A stretch of 53,334 bases of DNA from CAYNST01 sp964399955 (GTDB taxonomy: Bacteria > Pseudomonadota > Gammaproteobacteria > Pseudomonadales > Cellvibrionaceae). Positions 7,731 through 16,310 of the stretch are shown piece after piece. Where the stretch lies: the NCBI GenBank assembly GCA_964399955.1, contig CAYNST010000011.1:1-53334 (forward strand), written 5' to 3'. The position numbers and the translations under genes are program-made. Numbering within the stretch: the first letter of the stretch is position 1; each line of letters opens with the position of its first letter. The notes beneath the pieces are model-generated. The model was not told where the DNA came from. It searched no databases and saw only the letters and a list, made by a program, of their open reading frames with translations.

Positions 7731-9118
7731 CTGCGGCAGTTGATGTCACCCGCTCCTTGCAACAGCGCCTGGCAAAATATCGGCGCTACGACTTGCTCGA
7801 CGCGCCGCCGGTGGCAAGCGGTCGGCTGACGCGCATGGTAGGGCTCACTCTGGAGGCGGTAGGGCTGCAGGCCTCTGTAGGTCAAGGCTGTCGGGTGATG
7901 ACTGCCAGCGGCGTGGCAATTGAAACCGAAGTGGTTGGCTTTTCCGGTGACAAGACCTTTCTCATGCCCATCCAGCGGGTTAACGGACTGCAGCCGGGTG
8001 CGGTGGTTGTTCCCACACAAACCGGAAAGGCCTTGCCCATGGGGCTGGAATGCCTGGGCCGCATTGTCAACGGTCTGGGCGTGCCCCTGGACGGTCGCGG
8101 ACCGCTGGTGGCCAGTGGGCGTTTGCCACTGGCACAGCGCGTCATCAACCCATTGCACCGCCAACCCATCCACGAGCCGCTGGATGTAGGCATTCGCGCT
8201 ATCAATTCACTGTTGACGGTGGGCAAGGGGCAGCGCATTGGCCTGTTCGCCGGCAGTGGTGTTGGTAAGAGCGTGCTGTTGGGCATGATGACCAAATACA
8301 CGGTGGCGGATGTGGTGGTGGTGGGTTTGATTGGCGAACGCGGCCGTGAGGTTAAAGAATTCATTGATCAAATTCTGGGTGTAGAGGGCCTCAAACGCGC
8401 GGTGGTGGTGGCCGCTCCGGCGGACGATGCGCCGCTGATGCGTCTGAAGGCTGCCGAGTTGGCCACACGCATTGCCGAATACTTCCGCGATCAGGGCCTT
8501 AATGTTCTCCTGTTGATGGATTCCCTCACGCGCTTCGGCCAGGCGCAACGCGAAATTGCTCTGGCGATAGGCGAGCCGCCAGCCACCAAGGGCTATCCAC
8601 CCTCGGTGTTTGCACGAATACCCGAACTGGTGGAGCGAGCCGGCAACGGCGCCGAGGGCGGCGGTTCCATCACCGCCTTCTATACCGTACTCACCGAAGG
8701 CGACGACCTGCAGGATCCTATTGCCGATTCCGCCCGCGGCATACTTGACGGTCATATTGTCCTGTCGCGTCAGCTTGCGGAGGAGGGGGTGTATCCCGCC
8801 ATTGATATCGAAGCGTCCGTCAGCCGGGTGATGCCCAATATTGTCGATCAGGCCTGGCTAAAGCTGGCCATGGAATTCAAGCAACTGCTGTCGCGCTACC
8901 GTCACAACAAGGACCTGATCACTATTGGCGCCTATCAAAAGGGCACGGATCCGGCCATTGACCGGGCGGTGGAGCGGCATCCGCATCTGATGCAGTTTGT
9001 CATGCAGAGCATCCAGCATAAAGCGCCGCTGGCCGAGTGCCAGCTGGGTTTACGCAACCTGTTGAGCATCAATAAAGCCGAGTTTGCTAAAGACCCCCGA
9101 ACGCCAGTGGCGAGGTAA
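7727..9118 (+). CDS. fliI: Flagellum-specific export ATPase FliI
   Basis: FliI is the F1-beta-like ATPase that powers substrate unloading at the flagellar type III export gate. The 463-residue protein has Walker A GSGVGKS at 176-182, GLIGERGREVKEFI, the Walker B region LNVLLLMDSLTRFGQAQRE, and the conserved GEPPATKGYPPSVF. Length matches the family (440-460). It is translationally coupled to fliH and followed by fliJ after 6 nt. The fliJ ribosome binding site lies in the fliI stop region. Confidence 0.96.
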   Translation: MTAAVDVTRSLQQRLAKYRRYDLLDAPPVASGRLTRMVGLTLEAVGLQASVGQGCRVMTASGVAIETEVVGFSGDKTFLMPIQRVNGLQPGAVVVPTQTGKALPMGLECLGRIVNGLGVPLDGRGPLVASGRLPLAQRVINPLHRQPIHEPLDVGIRAINSLLTVGKGQRIGLFAGSGVGKSVLLGMMTKYTVADVVVVGLIGERGREVKEFIDQILGVEGLKRAVVVAAPADDAPLMRLKAAELATRIAEYFRDQGLNVLLLMDSLTRFGQAQREIALAIGEPPATKGYPPSVFARIPELVERAGNGAEGGGSITAFYTVLTEGDDLQDPIADSARGILDGHIVLSRQLAEEGVYPAIDIEASVSRVMPNIVDQAWLKLAMEFKQLLSRYRHNKDLITIGAYQKGTDPAIDRAVERHPHLMQFVMQSIQHKAPLAECQLGLRNLLSINKAEFAKDPRTPVAR

Positions 9119-9124
9119 AGATTC

Positions 9125-9568
9125 ATGGCGGGACGCGCACTACGTTTCAAGCTTGTATTGCAGCAAAGTCAAGAAGTGCTCAACCGAGCGGCTGAAGCCT
9201 ACGAGTCCGCCCAGCGCTTTGTACAGGCAGAACAACAAAAGCTGGAGGAGCTTAGGGAATACCACGCCGATTACCAGACCAGTTTTGCCACTTGTCGCGT
9301 TACGCGCGCTACAGATGTCGCCCGCCAGCGCGCCTTTCTGCAGAAATTGGCTGACGCCATCGCCCAGCAAACGGCTACGCTTGCGCAGATGGTGAAAGCG
9401 CTGGAGCAAAAAAAGTCTGTTTGGCGACAGGCGCATTTGAAGCATAAGGCTTTGTCTGAGTTTGTTGAAAGAGCACTGCGCGAAGACAGGCGTGATCTGG
9501 AGCGCAAGGAGGAAAAGCTCCTGGATGAATGGACCGCCGCCCAGAGCCGGAAAATAGCACCGTCATGA
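9125..9568 (+). CDS. fliJ: Flagellar export chaperone FliJ
   Basis: FliJ is the central coiled-coil stalk of the FliI/FliH ATPase complex and escorts export chaperones. The 147-residue product is almost entirely charged helix, as expected, with the C-terminal family motif ERALREDRRDLERKEEKLLD. The ATG at 9125 is preceded by GAGGT, which overlaps the end of fliI. It ends the fliE-fliJ unit: a 200-nt gap follows before hsbA. Confidence 0.92.
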   Translation: MAGRALRFKLVLQQSQEVLNRAAEAYESAQRFVQAEQQKLEELREYHADYQTSFATCRVTRATDVARQRAFLQKLADAIAQQTATLAQMVKALEQKKSVWRQAHLKHKALSEFVERALREDRRDLERKEEKLLDEWTAAQSRKIAPS

Positions 9569-9631
9569 TTTTGAATGGTTTGCGATCCGGTGATGCAATT
9601 GGTCTATGCTTAACGCAGGATCTATGTGTAG

Positions 9632-9647
9632 TGGTTTGCGGGGTGCG
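9632..9647 (+). promoter_or_regulatory. Weak sigma-54-like element before hsbA
   Basis: TGGTTTG-cggg-GTGCG has GG at 9633-9634 and GC at 9645-9646 with ten bases between, but it matches the flanking consensus poorly. It lies in the 214-nt gap between fliJ and hsbA. Just after it is a small inverted repeat, CCCGG-catga-CCGGG. A separate promoter for hsbA is plausible, but this element may be a chance match. Confidence 0.25.
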
Positions 9648-9782
9648 AAAACCCGGCATGACCGGGTGGAGAGATCAGCATGAGCCGCAACCCTGCCCGG
9701 TTCATCCCTACAATATTTGAGCTTGCCGGAACGGGCAGGCCGCTTAGTCGAAAGACGAACAAAAAAACTGGAGACCATGTCT

Positions 9783-10091
9783 ATGGCGGTCAGCTCTACC
9801 CTGTCTGCGGACGGAAAACTGTTGATTATCGAGGCTGAGGGGCGGTTTGACGCCAGCTCACTCGACGACTTTCGAAAGTGTTACGAAAATGTCACCGAGG
9901 ATCCTCCGCAGGCTTACGTGGTGGACCTGAAAAATGCCGTATATCTGGACAGCTCGGCCCTGGGGATGCTGCTTGTGTTAAGAGATTTTGCCGGCGGCGA
10001 GGGCGCAAACATAGCTATCCGGAACTGCTCGCCCGAGGTAAAAAAAATCTTTGCCATTTCAAGTTTTGATCAGCTGTTTACCATCCGCTAG
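9783..10091 (+). CDS. hsbA: STAS-domain anti-sigma factor antagonist, HsbA-like
   Basis: This 102-residue single STAS domain carries the phosphorylatable serine motif YLDSSALGML (Ser57/Ser58). In Pseudomonas HsbA is phosphorylated and dephosphorylated by HsbR and binds the anti-sigma factor FlgM or a diguanylate cyclase, linking swarming, biofilm and flagellar gene expression. The neighbouring hsbR and hptB here support the same pathway. Two ATGs are available (9777 and 9783). GGAG at 9770-9773 favours 9783, since only 3 nt separate it from 9777. The identification rests on domain plus gene order; individual residues of partner binding were not compared. Confidence 0.85.
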   Translation: MAVSSTLSADGKLLIIEAEGRFDASSLDDFRKCYENVTEDPPQAYVVDLKNAVYLDSSALGMLLVLRDFAGGEGANIAIRNCSPEVKKIFAISSFDQLFTIR

Positions 10092-10282
10092 CGCCGGCAA
10101 CCCAGGGCTGCGGGCGGCAGTGAGTGACCGGCTCCTTGGGCCTTGACGCACAGGTAGGATCATTGGCAAGGGGCAGTCGCAATGCCAGCCGGGATTGCAC
10201 TTGCGGATGGCCGCATCGCGTCAGTGTGATGCCAAAAAAATAATCCACCCCGCCGGGCATGTTGCCGGTAATGTCCGCTGCG

Positions 10283-10315
10283 CCTGTTGATGCGCTGCGG
10301 AGCATCAACAGGGAG
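10283..10315 (+). promoter_or_regulatory. Hairpin with GGA loop over the hsbR ribosome binding site
   Basis: A perfect 11-bp inverted repeat (CCTGTTGATGC at 10283-10293, GCATCAACAGG at 10302-10312) closes the 8-nt loop GCTGCGGA. The right arm runs into GGGAG (10311-10315), the likely Shine-Dalgarno sequence of hsbR, whose ATG is at 10326. GGA occurs in the loop (10299-10301) and again in the Shine-Dalgarno sequence (10312-10314). This is the arrangement of many CsrA/RsmA-repressed leaders. The structure is seen directly; the regulator is inferred. Confidence 0.5.
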
Positions 10316-10325
10316 TTGCCGCACT

Positions 10326-12023
10326 ATGGCTGCTGACACAGCAAGTAAATTGAACATATTGGTAGCAGAGGATTCCGCAGCCGATCGACTGATTCTGCAG
10401 ACATTACTTGAACGCTCGGGTCATAGGGTACTGCTGGCCGAGGACGGTCAACAGGCCATAGATGCGTTTGTCGAACATCGTCCAGACCTGGTGTTTCTGG
10501 ACGTTATGATGCCCAACGTCGACGGTGTGAAGGCTGCAAGAGAGATTAAGCTGCTGGCCGGTGATGAGATGGTGCCGGTGATCTTCTTGACCTCCTTAGC
10601 CGATGCCGAGTGGTTGGCGGTCTGCCTGGACGCAGGCGGTGACGATTTTCTCTCCAAGCCCTACAACCAGATTGTGCTCAATTCCAAGATTCGCGCGTTT
10701 TCACGCATGCGCCAGATGCACAGCACCTTGGCTCTCAACAATAAGCATCTGCTTCAAGAGCAAAACATTGCCAAACAGGTGTTTGACAAAATAGCCCATG
10801 CGGGTTCTCTCAATCTGAAAAATATCCGTTATTACATGTCTGCGCTTGCCGTTTTCAACGGTGACGTGTTACTGGCAGAGGTAAGTCCGCGCGGGAACCT
10901 GTTTGTGGTTCTTGGCGATTTTACCGGTCACGGCCTGCCGGCGGCAATTGGCTCCATGCCGCTGGCTTCTACCTTCTACGGCATGGTCAACAAAGGGTTC
11001 AACATGCCGGATATACTGCGGGAGATCAATCAGAAGCTGCATCAAACTTTGCCGGTAGGCCTGTTTTGCTGTGCGTCTTTTGTCGACATAGATTTGCGCA
11101 AAAACCGCCTGCGGGTATGGAACGGCGGTCTGCCGGACAACATCCTTTACCGCAAGGGCAGCCGCAGCTACGAGCGCATTTCATCTCGCCACCTGCCTTT
11201 GGGCATATTGCCCAATCGGGACTTCAAAACCGACGCACAAAGCTTTGAGCTGAAGTCAGGCGACCGGCTACTGGTGTGGTCCGACGGTATTCAGGAGGCC
11301 AGCAACAGCGCAGGAGAAATGTTTGGCGAAGAGGGTCTGTGCAGTGTTCTGGACGCCGGCCTGGAGGGCGATACGATCTACGACTCTATCTTGTCCCGGG
11401 TCCACACGCATCTCGGCAGTACAGAGAAAGACGATGATATCTCGCTGGTGGATATCCTGCTGCCGTCGACCGCAGAAGCAGAGCAGATTATCAGCAAGTG
11501 TACGCAGAGCCACGGGTATCTCGAAAACTGGGAAATGTCCTTCAAACTGGATGAATCGTCTCTTAAAGCATTCAACCCGTTATCCATGTTAATCAATGTG
11601 TTGTCTGAAGTGCCGGGCCTCAGGCAAAGTAGCAGTGTTCTTTACACGGTATTGTCTGAGCTCTACAACAATGCCCTTGAGCACGGGGTGCTAAAACTAT
11701 CCTCCGAAATGAAAAGTTCCGGGGCCGGATTTGCCGAGTACTACAGACTGCGCAAAGAAAAACTGGCAGAACTCACTGACGCATTTTTGCTGTTTGAATT
11801 TCAGCACCAGTTGATGGAGGAGGGCGGTTTACTCATTATCACGGTCACCGACAGTGGCGATGGTTTTCAGCCCCGGGATCCGATGGCCAGCTTGCCCGAA
11901 GAAAAAATAACGCAATATTTTGGCCGAGGTTTGTCTCTGGTGGCATCAATCGCAGAGCGGGTAGAAGTCCTTCCGCCGGGCAATCGGGTCCGGGTGAGTT
12001 TCCGGTGGTCATTTGAAGATTGA
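10326..12023 (+). CDS. hsbR: Response regulator with PP2C phosphatase and kinase domains, HsbR-like
   Basis: The 565-residue protein has three parts. A receiver domain carries Asp59 (VFLDVMMP) and Lys111. A PP2C/SpoIIE-type phosphatase has GDFTGHGLPAAIG (198-210) and WSDGIQEA. A C-terminal GHKL serine kinase domain has ELYNNALEHG (445-454), DSGDGF (509-514) and GRGLSLVA. This REC-PP2C-kinase layout is that of Pseudomonas HsbR, which is phosphorylated by HptB and toggles HsbA phosphorylation. The frame opens at a TTG at 10287, but the ATG at 10326 begins the receiver domain and has GGGAG 10 nt upstream inside a hairpin. It abuts hptB. Confidence 0.88.
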   Translation: MAADTASKLNILVAEDSAADRLILQTLLERSGHRVLLAEDGQQAIDAFVEHRPDLVFLDVMMPNVDGVKAAREIKLLAGDEMVPVIFLTSLADAEWLAVCLDAGGDDFLSKPYNQIVLNSKIRAFSRMRQMHSTLALNNKHLLQEQNIAKQVFDKIAHAGSLNLKNIRYYMSALAVFNGDVLLAEVSPRGNLFVVLGDFTGHGLPAAIGSMPLASTFYGMVNKGFNMPDILREINQKLHQTLPVGLFCCASFVDIDLRKNRLRVWNGGLPDNILYRKGSRSYERISSRHLPLGILPNRDFKTDAQSFELKSGDRLLVWSDGIQEASNSAGEMFGEEGLCSVLDAGLEGDTIYDSILSRVHTHLGSTEKDDDISLVDILLPSTAEAEQIISKCTQSHGYLENWEMSFKLDESSLKAFNPLSMLINVLSEVPGLRQSSSVLYTVLSELYNNALEHGVLKLSSEMKSSGAGFAEYYRLRKEKLAELTDAFLLFEFQHQLMEEGGLLIITVTDSGDGFQPRDPMASLPEEKITQYFGRGLSLVASIAERVEVLPPGNRVRVSFRWSFED

Positions 12024-12033
12024 GAACGGACTG

Positions 12034-12384
12034 ATGACAGGGCTACAGACGCTGGATACGGGTATGCTGAGTCAGCTACAGGAACTTCTGGGAGGGCGCT
12101 TTGCCGAGCTGATTGACAGGTTCATCGGCGATGGTCAGCGGCGGCTTGCGCTGCTCAAAGCAGCCCTGCCGGGACCGGATTTTGACACAATCCATGCGGA
12201 GGCCCACGGGCTGAAGGGCAGCAGCCGCAATATGGGCGCAAACGGTTTGGGCGATCTATGCGCTGACCTGGAAGAGCAGGGCCGGTGCGGCAACGGCGAC
12301 AATTTGGCGACCATTCTTGCCGCTATTGAACAGGAATTTGCCGCTGTGTGCCTCGCTTTGCGAGGCTTCTCGGCCACAAACTGA
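12034..12384 (+). CDS. hptB: Histidine phosphotransfer protein HptB-like
   Basis: This 116-residue Hpt domain passes phosphate from hybrid sensor kinases to the receiver of HsbR. The phosphoacceptor is His58 in AHGLKGSSRNMG, followed by GLGDLCADLEEQGR, the canonical Hpt helix pair. The order hsbA-hsbR-hptB between fliJ and fliK is the one I recall from Pseudomonas putida. The frame opens at a TTG at 12013 inside hsbR; the ATG at 12034 fits the domain better but lacks a strong Shine-Dalgarno sequence, so translational coupling with hsbR is likely. The hybrid kinases that would feed it are not in this window. Confidence 0.85.
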   Translation: MTGLQTLDTGMLSQLQELLGGRFAELIDRFIGDGQRRLALLKAALPGPDFDTIHAEAHGLKGSSRNMGANGLGDLCADLEEQGRCGNGDNLATILAAIEQEFAAVCLALRGFSATN

Positions 12385-12398
12385 CGTTTTCAGGCCGC

Positions 12399-12414
12399 TG
12401 GCATAACCTTTGCT
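12399..12414 (+). promoter_or_regulatory. Sigma-54 promoter for fliK
   Basis: TGGCATA-acct-TTGCT has GG at 12400-12401 and GC at 12412-12413, ten bases apart. Both the TGGC and TTGC cores are intact. It lies in the 65-nt gap between hptB and fliK, about 36 nt before the fliK ATG. It separates fliK from the hsbARhptB unit transcriptionally. Confidence 0.7.
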
Positions 12415-12449
12415 GCGTCCGCTGAATCACCCGACAATTGGACTGCAGC

Positions 12450-13673
12450 ATGGCCGATCCGACTTCACGCATGACACAACTCAGTTCTGCTCCTACGGCG
12501 GCAGAACGCACAGCCAAAAAAGCCAGAGGCCATGAGTCCGCCAGCGTCAGCACCGGTGGGGCGTCGTTCAGCAAGTCTTTGCAGGCTGCAGAGCAAGTCC
12601 GACCCGCAAAAGCCAGGGCAGTTGATCGGCAGCCAGAATTCAACCAAACCAAGAGCCCAATGCCGGCTGAAGCGAAAGCCACTCCCTCGGTCGTCGACGC
12701 CTCCACACCTGGAGCAGGGGAAGAGTCTGAGCCTGCGGAGGCGGTGGATCCCGCAGTGCTGCCCCTGCCTGTCCCGGCAACAAACCCGGCACCGGTTACT
12801 GGAACGCACGCGGATTGGCGCCTGGATGTCAGCACCCAGCCCGGTGACACTGGAGCCAACGAATTGGACGACTCGGCCAACCCGAACCTGCTCACGGTTA
12901 CGGCGCCCATTGCGGATGCCGTCACGGCGGGGTTTGTTGCGGGAGCCGACAAGCCGGGACTGATGCAGAGTTCTGCGGCCAATGCTGTTGTGCCCGCAGG
13001 AGATATGACGTTGACCGCCAGCGCCCTGCCCACAAAGGGCGCCGAAACTCCGGCGTCAGGTGAGCTGCTGGCTTGGCGCAGTCAGTATATTGACGCCGCC
13101 CAATCACCCGACAAGGCCCTGAGCCTTGAGGCTTCGCCGGAAAACCTGCTGGAGACCGACGCCGATGCGGATGCCGATGTTCTGAAGCTACTAGCCGGTG
13201 GTGAATTGGCCAGTGCCCGGCTGCCCGGCGGCAGCCTCCACGCCGGGGCCTTGAATGGCAAGGTCGGCGTGGCGGTGAATGTGCCCTTTGGCACAGATCA
13301 ATGGCAGCAGGCCATCGGCGAGCGTGCGGTGCTGCTGGTTCGGCAGAATATTCAGTCGGCAGAGCTGCAACTGGACCCGCCCGAACTGGGGCCTCTGCAG
13401 GTACGCATCCAGATCAACCAGGATCACGCGGTGGTAAACTTCAGCAGCGCCAATGCCCAGGTGAGAGAGGCGCTGGATCAGACCCTGGCGCGGCTCAAGG
13501 AGATGTTGCAGGAGCAGGGGTTCACTCAGGTGGAAACCGGCGTTTCCGACCAGTCTCAGCAGCAATCCCGCCAGCACAATGCCAGGGCCGGCACGGACCC
13601 ACAGGGTGTTTCTCACGAGCAGGAGGCCACTTCTGAGCACTCAATCTCTTCCGGGATAGACTACTTCGCATGA
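12450..13673 (+). CDS. fliK: Flagellar hook-length control protein FliK
   Basis: FliK is the secreted ruler that measures the hook and switches export from hook to filament subunits by touching FlhB. The 407-residue protein has a low-complexity, alanine/proline-rich N-terminal two thirds, as is usual. The conserved C-terminal domain (about residues 285-385) contains AELQLDPPELGPLQVRIQI and VREALDQTLARLKEMLQEQG. A TTG at 12438 also opens the frame; the ATG at 12450 is preferred. The Shine-Dalgarno sequence is weak. A 228-nt gap with a second sigma-54 promoter follows before fliL. Confidence 0.9.
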   Translation: MADPTSRMTQLSSAPTAAERTAKKARGHESASVSTGGASFSKSLQAAEQVRPAKARAVDRQPEFNQTKSPMPAEAKATPSVVDASTPGAGEESEPAEAVDPAVLPLPVPATNPAPVTGTHADWRLDVSTQPGDTGANELDDSANPNLLTVTAPIADAVTAGFVAGADKPGLMQSSAANAVVPAGDMTLTASALPTKGAETPASGELLAWRSQYIDAAQSPDKALSLEASPENLLETDADADADVLKLLAGGELASARLPGGSLHAGALNGKVGVAVNVPFGTDQWQQAIGERAVLLVRQNIQSAELQLDPPELGPLQVRIQINQDHAVVNFSSANAQVREALDQTLARLKEMLQEQGFTQVETGVSDQSQQQSRQHNARAGTDPQGVSHEQEATSEHSISSGIDYFA

Positions 13674-13847
13674 CGGCGGCGCTTGCCAAGCGGCGGGACA
13701 CCCCAAGCTGAGGCCGCAGCGGCATCCCGCTTATTTCCCCTGGATTCCCTTCCTTGTCGGCCTGGTCCGGCAATTTCCCGGCGCCTGGCGTCACCAAGCG
13801 GCGCTGGGTTCACTTCAATTGCAGCGACTGCGGGCACTGCGGTTTTC

Positions 13848-13863
13848 TGGCACCGCTCTTGCT
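13848..13863 (+). promoter_or_regulatory. Sigma-54 promoter for the fliL operon
   Basis: TGGCACC-gctc-TTGCT differs from the RpoN consensus TGGCACG-N4-TTGCW at a single position. GG is at 13849-13850 and GC at 13861-13862. It is the best match in the window and ends 38 nt before the fliL ATG. It would drive fliLMNOPQR-flhB, whose genes are packed without gaps. fliL operons of Pseudomonas and Vibrio are known sigma-54 units. Confidence 0.85.
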
Positions 13864-13901
13864 CATCCTGTTTTTATCATTAAACAGGTCAGGTTTTTGA
13901 C

Positions 13902-14429
13902 ATGGCGCAAGACGACAGCATCAGCTCGCAGCAGGCCGAGGCCGGCATACCCTTCTGGCGCAGACAAAAATGGATCCTGTTTGGCGGAATTGGACTCCTG
14001 CTGATGCTCCTATCGGCGGGCGGCACCTTTCTGGCGGTCAAACATTTTACGCACGAAGACGGCGAAGCAGGTACGCAAGAGCTGGACCCATCCGCTGCTG
14101 TGAAGAAGCCCCCTGCCATTTATTACCCCCTGAAGCCGCCGGTGGTGGTTGATTTTTCCGTGCGCGGCCGGCAGCGCTTTCTGCAGGCGGAGCTGACGTT
14201 GCTCACGCGTGAAGAGGACGTCATAAAGGCCATTGAGCTGCATCAGCCCATGCTGCGCAACGCCTTGGTTCTGTTGATTGGCGGGCAGACTTACGACGAG
14301 TTACAGACAGCGGAGGGCAAGGAGCTGTTGCGACAAGCGTGCCTGCAAACGCTGCAAAAATTGTTGACTGAAGAAATCGGCAAGCCCGGCATTGAACAGG
14401 TTCTGTTCACCAACTTTGTAATGCAATAA
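13902..14429 (+). CDS. fliL: Flagellar stator-associated protein FliL
   Basis: FliL is a single-span inner membrane protein that rings and stabilises the stator. The 175-residue product has a short cytoplasmic N-terminus and one membrane helix at about residues 27-49 (ILFGGIGLLLMLLSAGGTFL). A periplasmic stomatin-like domain contains PPVVVDFSVRGRQRFLQAEL and QTYDELQTAEGKELLRQ. It is the first gene of a long operon with a near-consensus sigma-54 promoter just upstream. Confidence 0.93.
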   Translation: MAQDDSISSQQAEAGIPFWRRQKWILFGGIGLLLMLLSAGGTFLAVKHFTHEDGEAGTQELDPSAAVKKPPAIYYPLKPPVVVDFSVRGRQRFLQAELTLLTREEDVIKAIELHQPMLRNALVLLIGGQTYDELQTAEGKELLRQACLQTLQKLLTEEIGKPGIEQVLFTNFVMQ

Positions 14430-14438
14430 CCAGCTGAG

Positions 14439-15443
14439 GTGTCTGTGCAAGATTTGCTTTCTCAAGACGAAATTGACGCGCTGCTGCACGGGGTCGACGA
14501 AGGCGAGATCGATACTGACGGCGATGCCGACCCTGAAGCGGTGCAGTCGTATGACCTGACCAGTCAGGATCGGATTGTCCGCGGGCGCATGCCCACGCTG
14601 GAAATGATCAACGAACGTTTTGCCCGTTACACCCGTGTCAGTATGTTCAACCTGCTGAGAAGAAGCGCGGACATATCGGTCGGCGGTATCCAGATTCAGA
14701 AATTTGGCGAATATGTACACACGCTCTACGTGCCTACCAGTCTCAATATGGTCAAGTTTCGTCCCCTGCGGGGCACGGCCTTGATCATCCTGGACGCCAA
14801 GCTGGTGTTCAAGCTGGTAGATAACTTTTTTGGCGGTGATGGCCGCCATGCAAAAATTGAAGGAAGGGATTTCACACCCACCGAGCTGCGCGTGGTGCAG
14901 ATGGTACTGGACCAGGCCTTTGTGGACCTGCACGAAGCCTGGAAGGCGGTAAAAAAGATTGATTTCGAGTACATCAACTCGGAGGTCAATCCATCCATGG
15001 CCAATATCGTCAGCCCCAGCGAAGTGGTGGTGGTCAGCACCTTTCATGTGGAGCTTGACGGTGGCGGCGGCGAGCTGCACATCACCATGCCGTATTCCAT
15101 GATCGAGCCGATCCGCGAAGTTCTGGACTCGGGCCTGCAGTCGGACATGGACGAGCGCGATGACCGTTGGGTGCGCTCCCTGCGTGAAGATGTTATGTCG
15201 GCAGAAGTAGACCTGGAGTGCGATATCGTGCGCCGCGAGATTACGCTGCGCGACATCGTGGATCTGCGGGCAGGGGATGTAATCCCCATCAACATGCCGG
15301 CTTCAAGTTTGATGACCGCCAATGGTGTGCCCATGTTCCGGGTAGTACTTGGGCGCTCGAAAGAAAACCTCGCTTTGAAAATTGTTGAAATTGTCGACCG
15401 CAAGGCGAGCCAGGTATCACAAACCGAAGGAGACACTCGATGA
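14439..15443 (+). CDS. fliM: Flagellar motor switch protein FliM
   Basis: FliM is the C-ring protein that receives CheY-P. The 334-residue product begins with the CheY-P-binding peptide LLSQDEIDALLHGV (residues 6-19). The middle domain includes VGGIQIQKFGEYVHTLYVPT and DNFFGGDGRH. A C-terminal SpoA domain ends near RVVLGRSKENLALKIVE. The start is the GTG at 14439, giving MSVQDLLSQDE, which aligns with Pseudomonas FliM. A second GTG at 14445 has a better spaced GAGG. It overlaps fliN by 4 nt (ATGA). Confidence 0.95.
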   Translation: MSVQDLLSQDEIDALLHGVDEGEIDTDGDADPEAVQSYDLTSQDRIVRGRMPTLEMINERFARYTRVSMFNLLRRSADISVGGIQIQKFGEYVHTLYVPTSLNMVKFRPLRGTALIILDAKLVFKLVDNFFGGDGRHAKIEGRDFTPTELRVVQMVLDQAFVDLHEAWKAVKKIDFEYINSEVNPSMANIVSPSEVVVVSTFHVELDGGGGELHITMPYSMIEPIREVLDSGLQSDMDERDDRWVRSLREDVMSAEVDLECDIVRREITLRDIVDLRAGDVIPINMPASSLMTANGVPMFRVVLGRSKENLALKIVEIVDRKASQVSQTEGDTR

Positions 15444-15868
15444 GTGACGACAATAACCAAGACGGTATGGCCGACGAGTGGGCCGCCGCCTTGCAGCAGC
15501 AGAATCAAGCGGATCAACACGAACAGGCAACCACACTCGGGGCCAAAAAAGCCTCTGCAGAGCAGGTGTCGTTGGACGAGTTCGAGGACAGCAAACCGCG
15601 AACAATGCAGCAGGATCTGGATGTGATTCTGGATATTCCGGTCACCATTTCCATGGAGGTGGGGCGCACATCCATCACCATTCGCAATTTGTTGCAGCTC
15701 AACCAGGGCTCGGTGATTGAGCTGGACCGCCTGGCCGGAGAACCGCTGGATGTGCTGGTCAACGGCACCCTGATTGCGCACGGTGAAGTGGTGGTGGTGA
15801 ACGAAAAATTTGGCATTCGCATGACCGACGTGATCAGCCCGTCGGAACGCATAAAAAAACTACGGTAA
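15440..15868 (+). CDS. fliN: Flagellar motor switch protein FliN
   Basis: FliN forms the base of the C ring with FliM and docks FliH/FliI. The 142-residue protein has an acidic, glutamine-rich N-terminal extension of about 60 residues. The SpoA domain that follows has DLDVILDIPVTISMEVGRT, LLQLNQGSVIELDRLAGEP and VNEKFGIRMTDVISPSERI. Length is typical of Pseudomonas FliN. The ATG overlaps the fliM stop codon, implying coupled translation. Confidence 0.95.
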   Translation: MSDDNNQDGMADEWAAALQQQNQADQHEQATTLGAKKASAEQVSLDEFEDSKPRTMQQDLDVILDIPVTISMEVGRTSITIRNLLQLNQGSVIELDRLAGEPLDVLVNGTLIAHGEVVVVNEKFGIRMTDVISPSERIKKLR

Positions 15869-15878
15869 GGGTTTGCTC

Positions 15879-16310
15879 ATGAAGCGCTTCAGCATGCTGG
15901 GTCTGGCAGTTTGCAGTAACCACTGTCTGGCCGCCGGGACTACTACGGGCGGCGTCGGTCTGGCGGCCGGTCAGACTCTGATGGGTCTGGTGTTGGTCAT
16001 CGGCTTGATTTTTGGGCTTGCCTGGCTGGCCAAGCGGCTCAATGTTGGGGGCATGCAGGGGCAGAAGCATATGCAGACACTGGCCATTCTGCCATTGGGT
16101 GCGCGCGAAAAAGCCGTGCTGGTGGATATTGCCGGCCAGCAAATGTTGCTGGGTGTTTCGCCGGGGCGGGTAACCGCCCTGCACGTGTTTGACGAACCGG
16201 TGGTACAGGTAATAACGGCCGGTTCAGGCCAGGCCGAAGCAGGTTTGAACCGGCAAGGCGATTTTGCCAAAAAACTGGGTGAACTGCTGCGGCAAGGTGT
16301 GAAAGGCTGA
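15879..16310 (+). CDS. fliO: Flagellar biosynthesis protein FliO
   Basis: FliO is a small membrane protein that helps assemble the FliP ring of the export gate. The 143-residue product has a signal-like N-terminus (MLGLAVCSNHCLAAG) and one strong membrane span at about residues 30-50 (LMGLVLVIGLIFGLAWLAK). A small cytoplasmic domain contains MQTLAILPLGAREKAVLVDI and QQMLLGVSPGRV. AAGGG at 15867-15871 supports the ATG at 15879 over the in-frame TTG at 15873. It overlaps fliP by one base (TGATG). Confidence 0.88.
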   Translation: MKRFSMLGLAVCSNHCLAAGTTTGGVGLAAGQTLMGLVLVIGLIFGLAWLAKRLNVGGMQGQKHMQTLAILPLGAREKAVLVDIAGQQMLLGVSPGRVTALHVFDEPVVQVITAGSGQAEAGLNRQGDFAKKLGELLRQGVKG

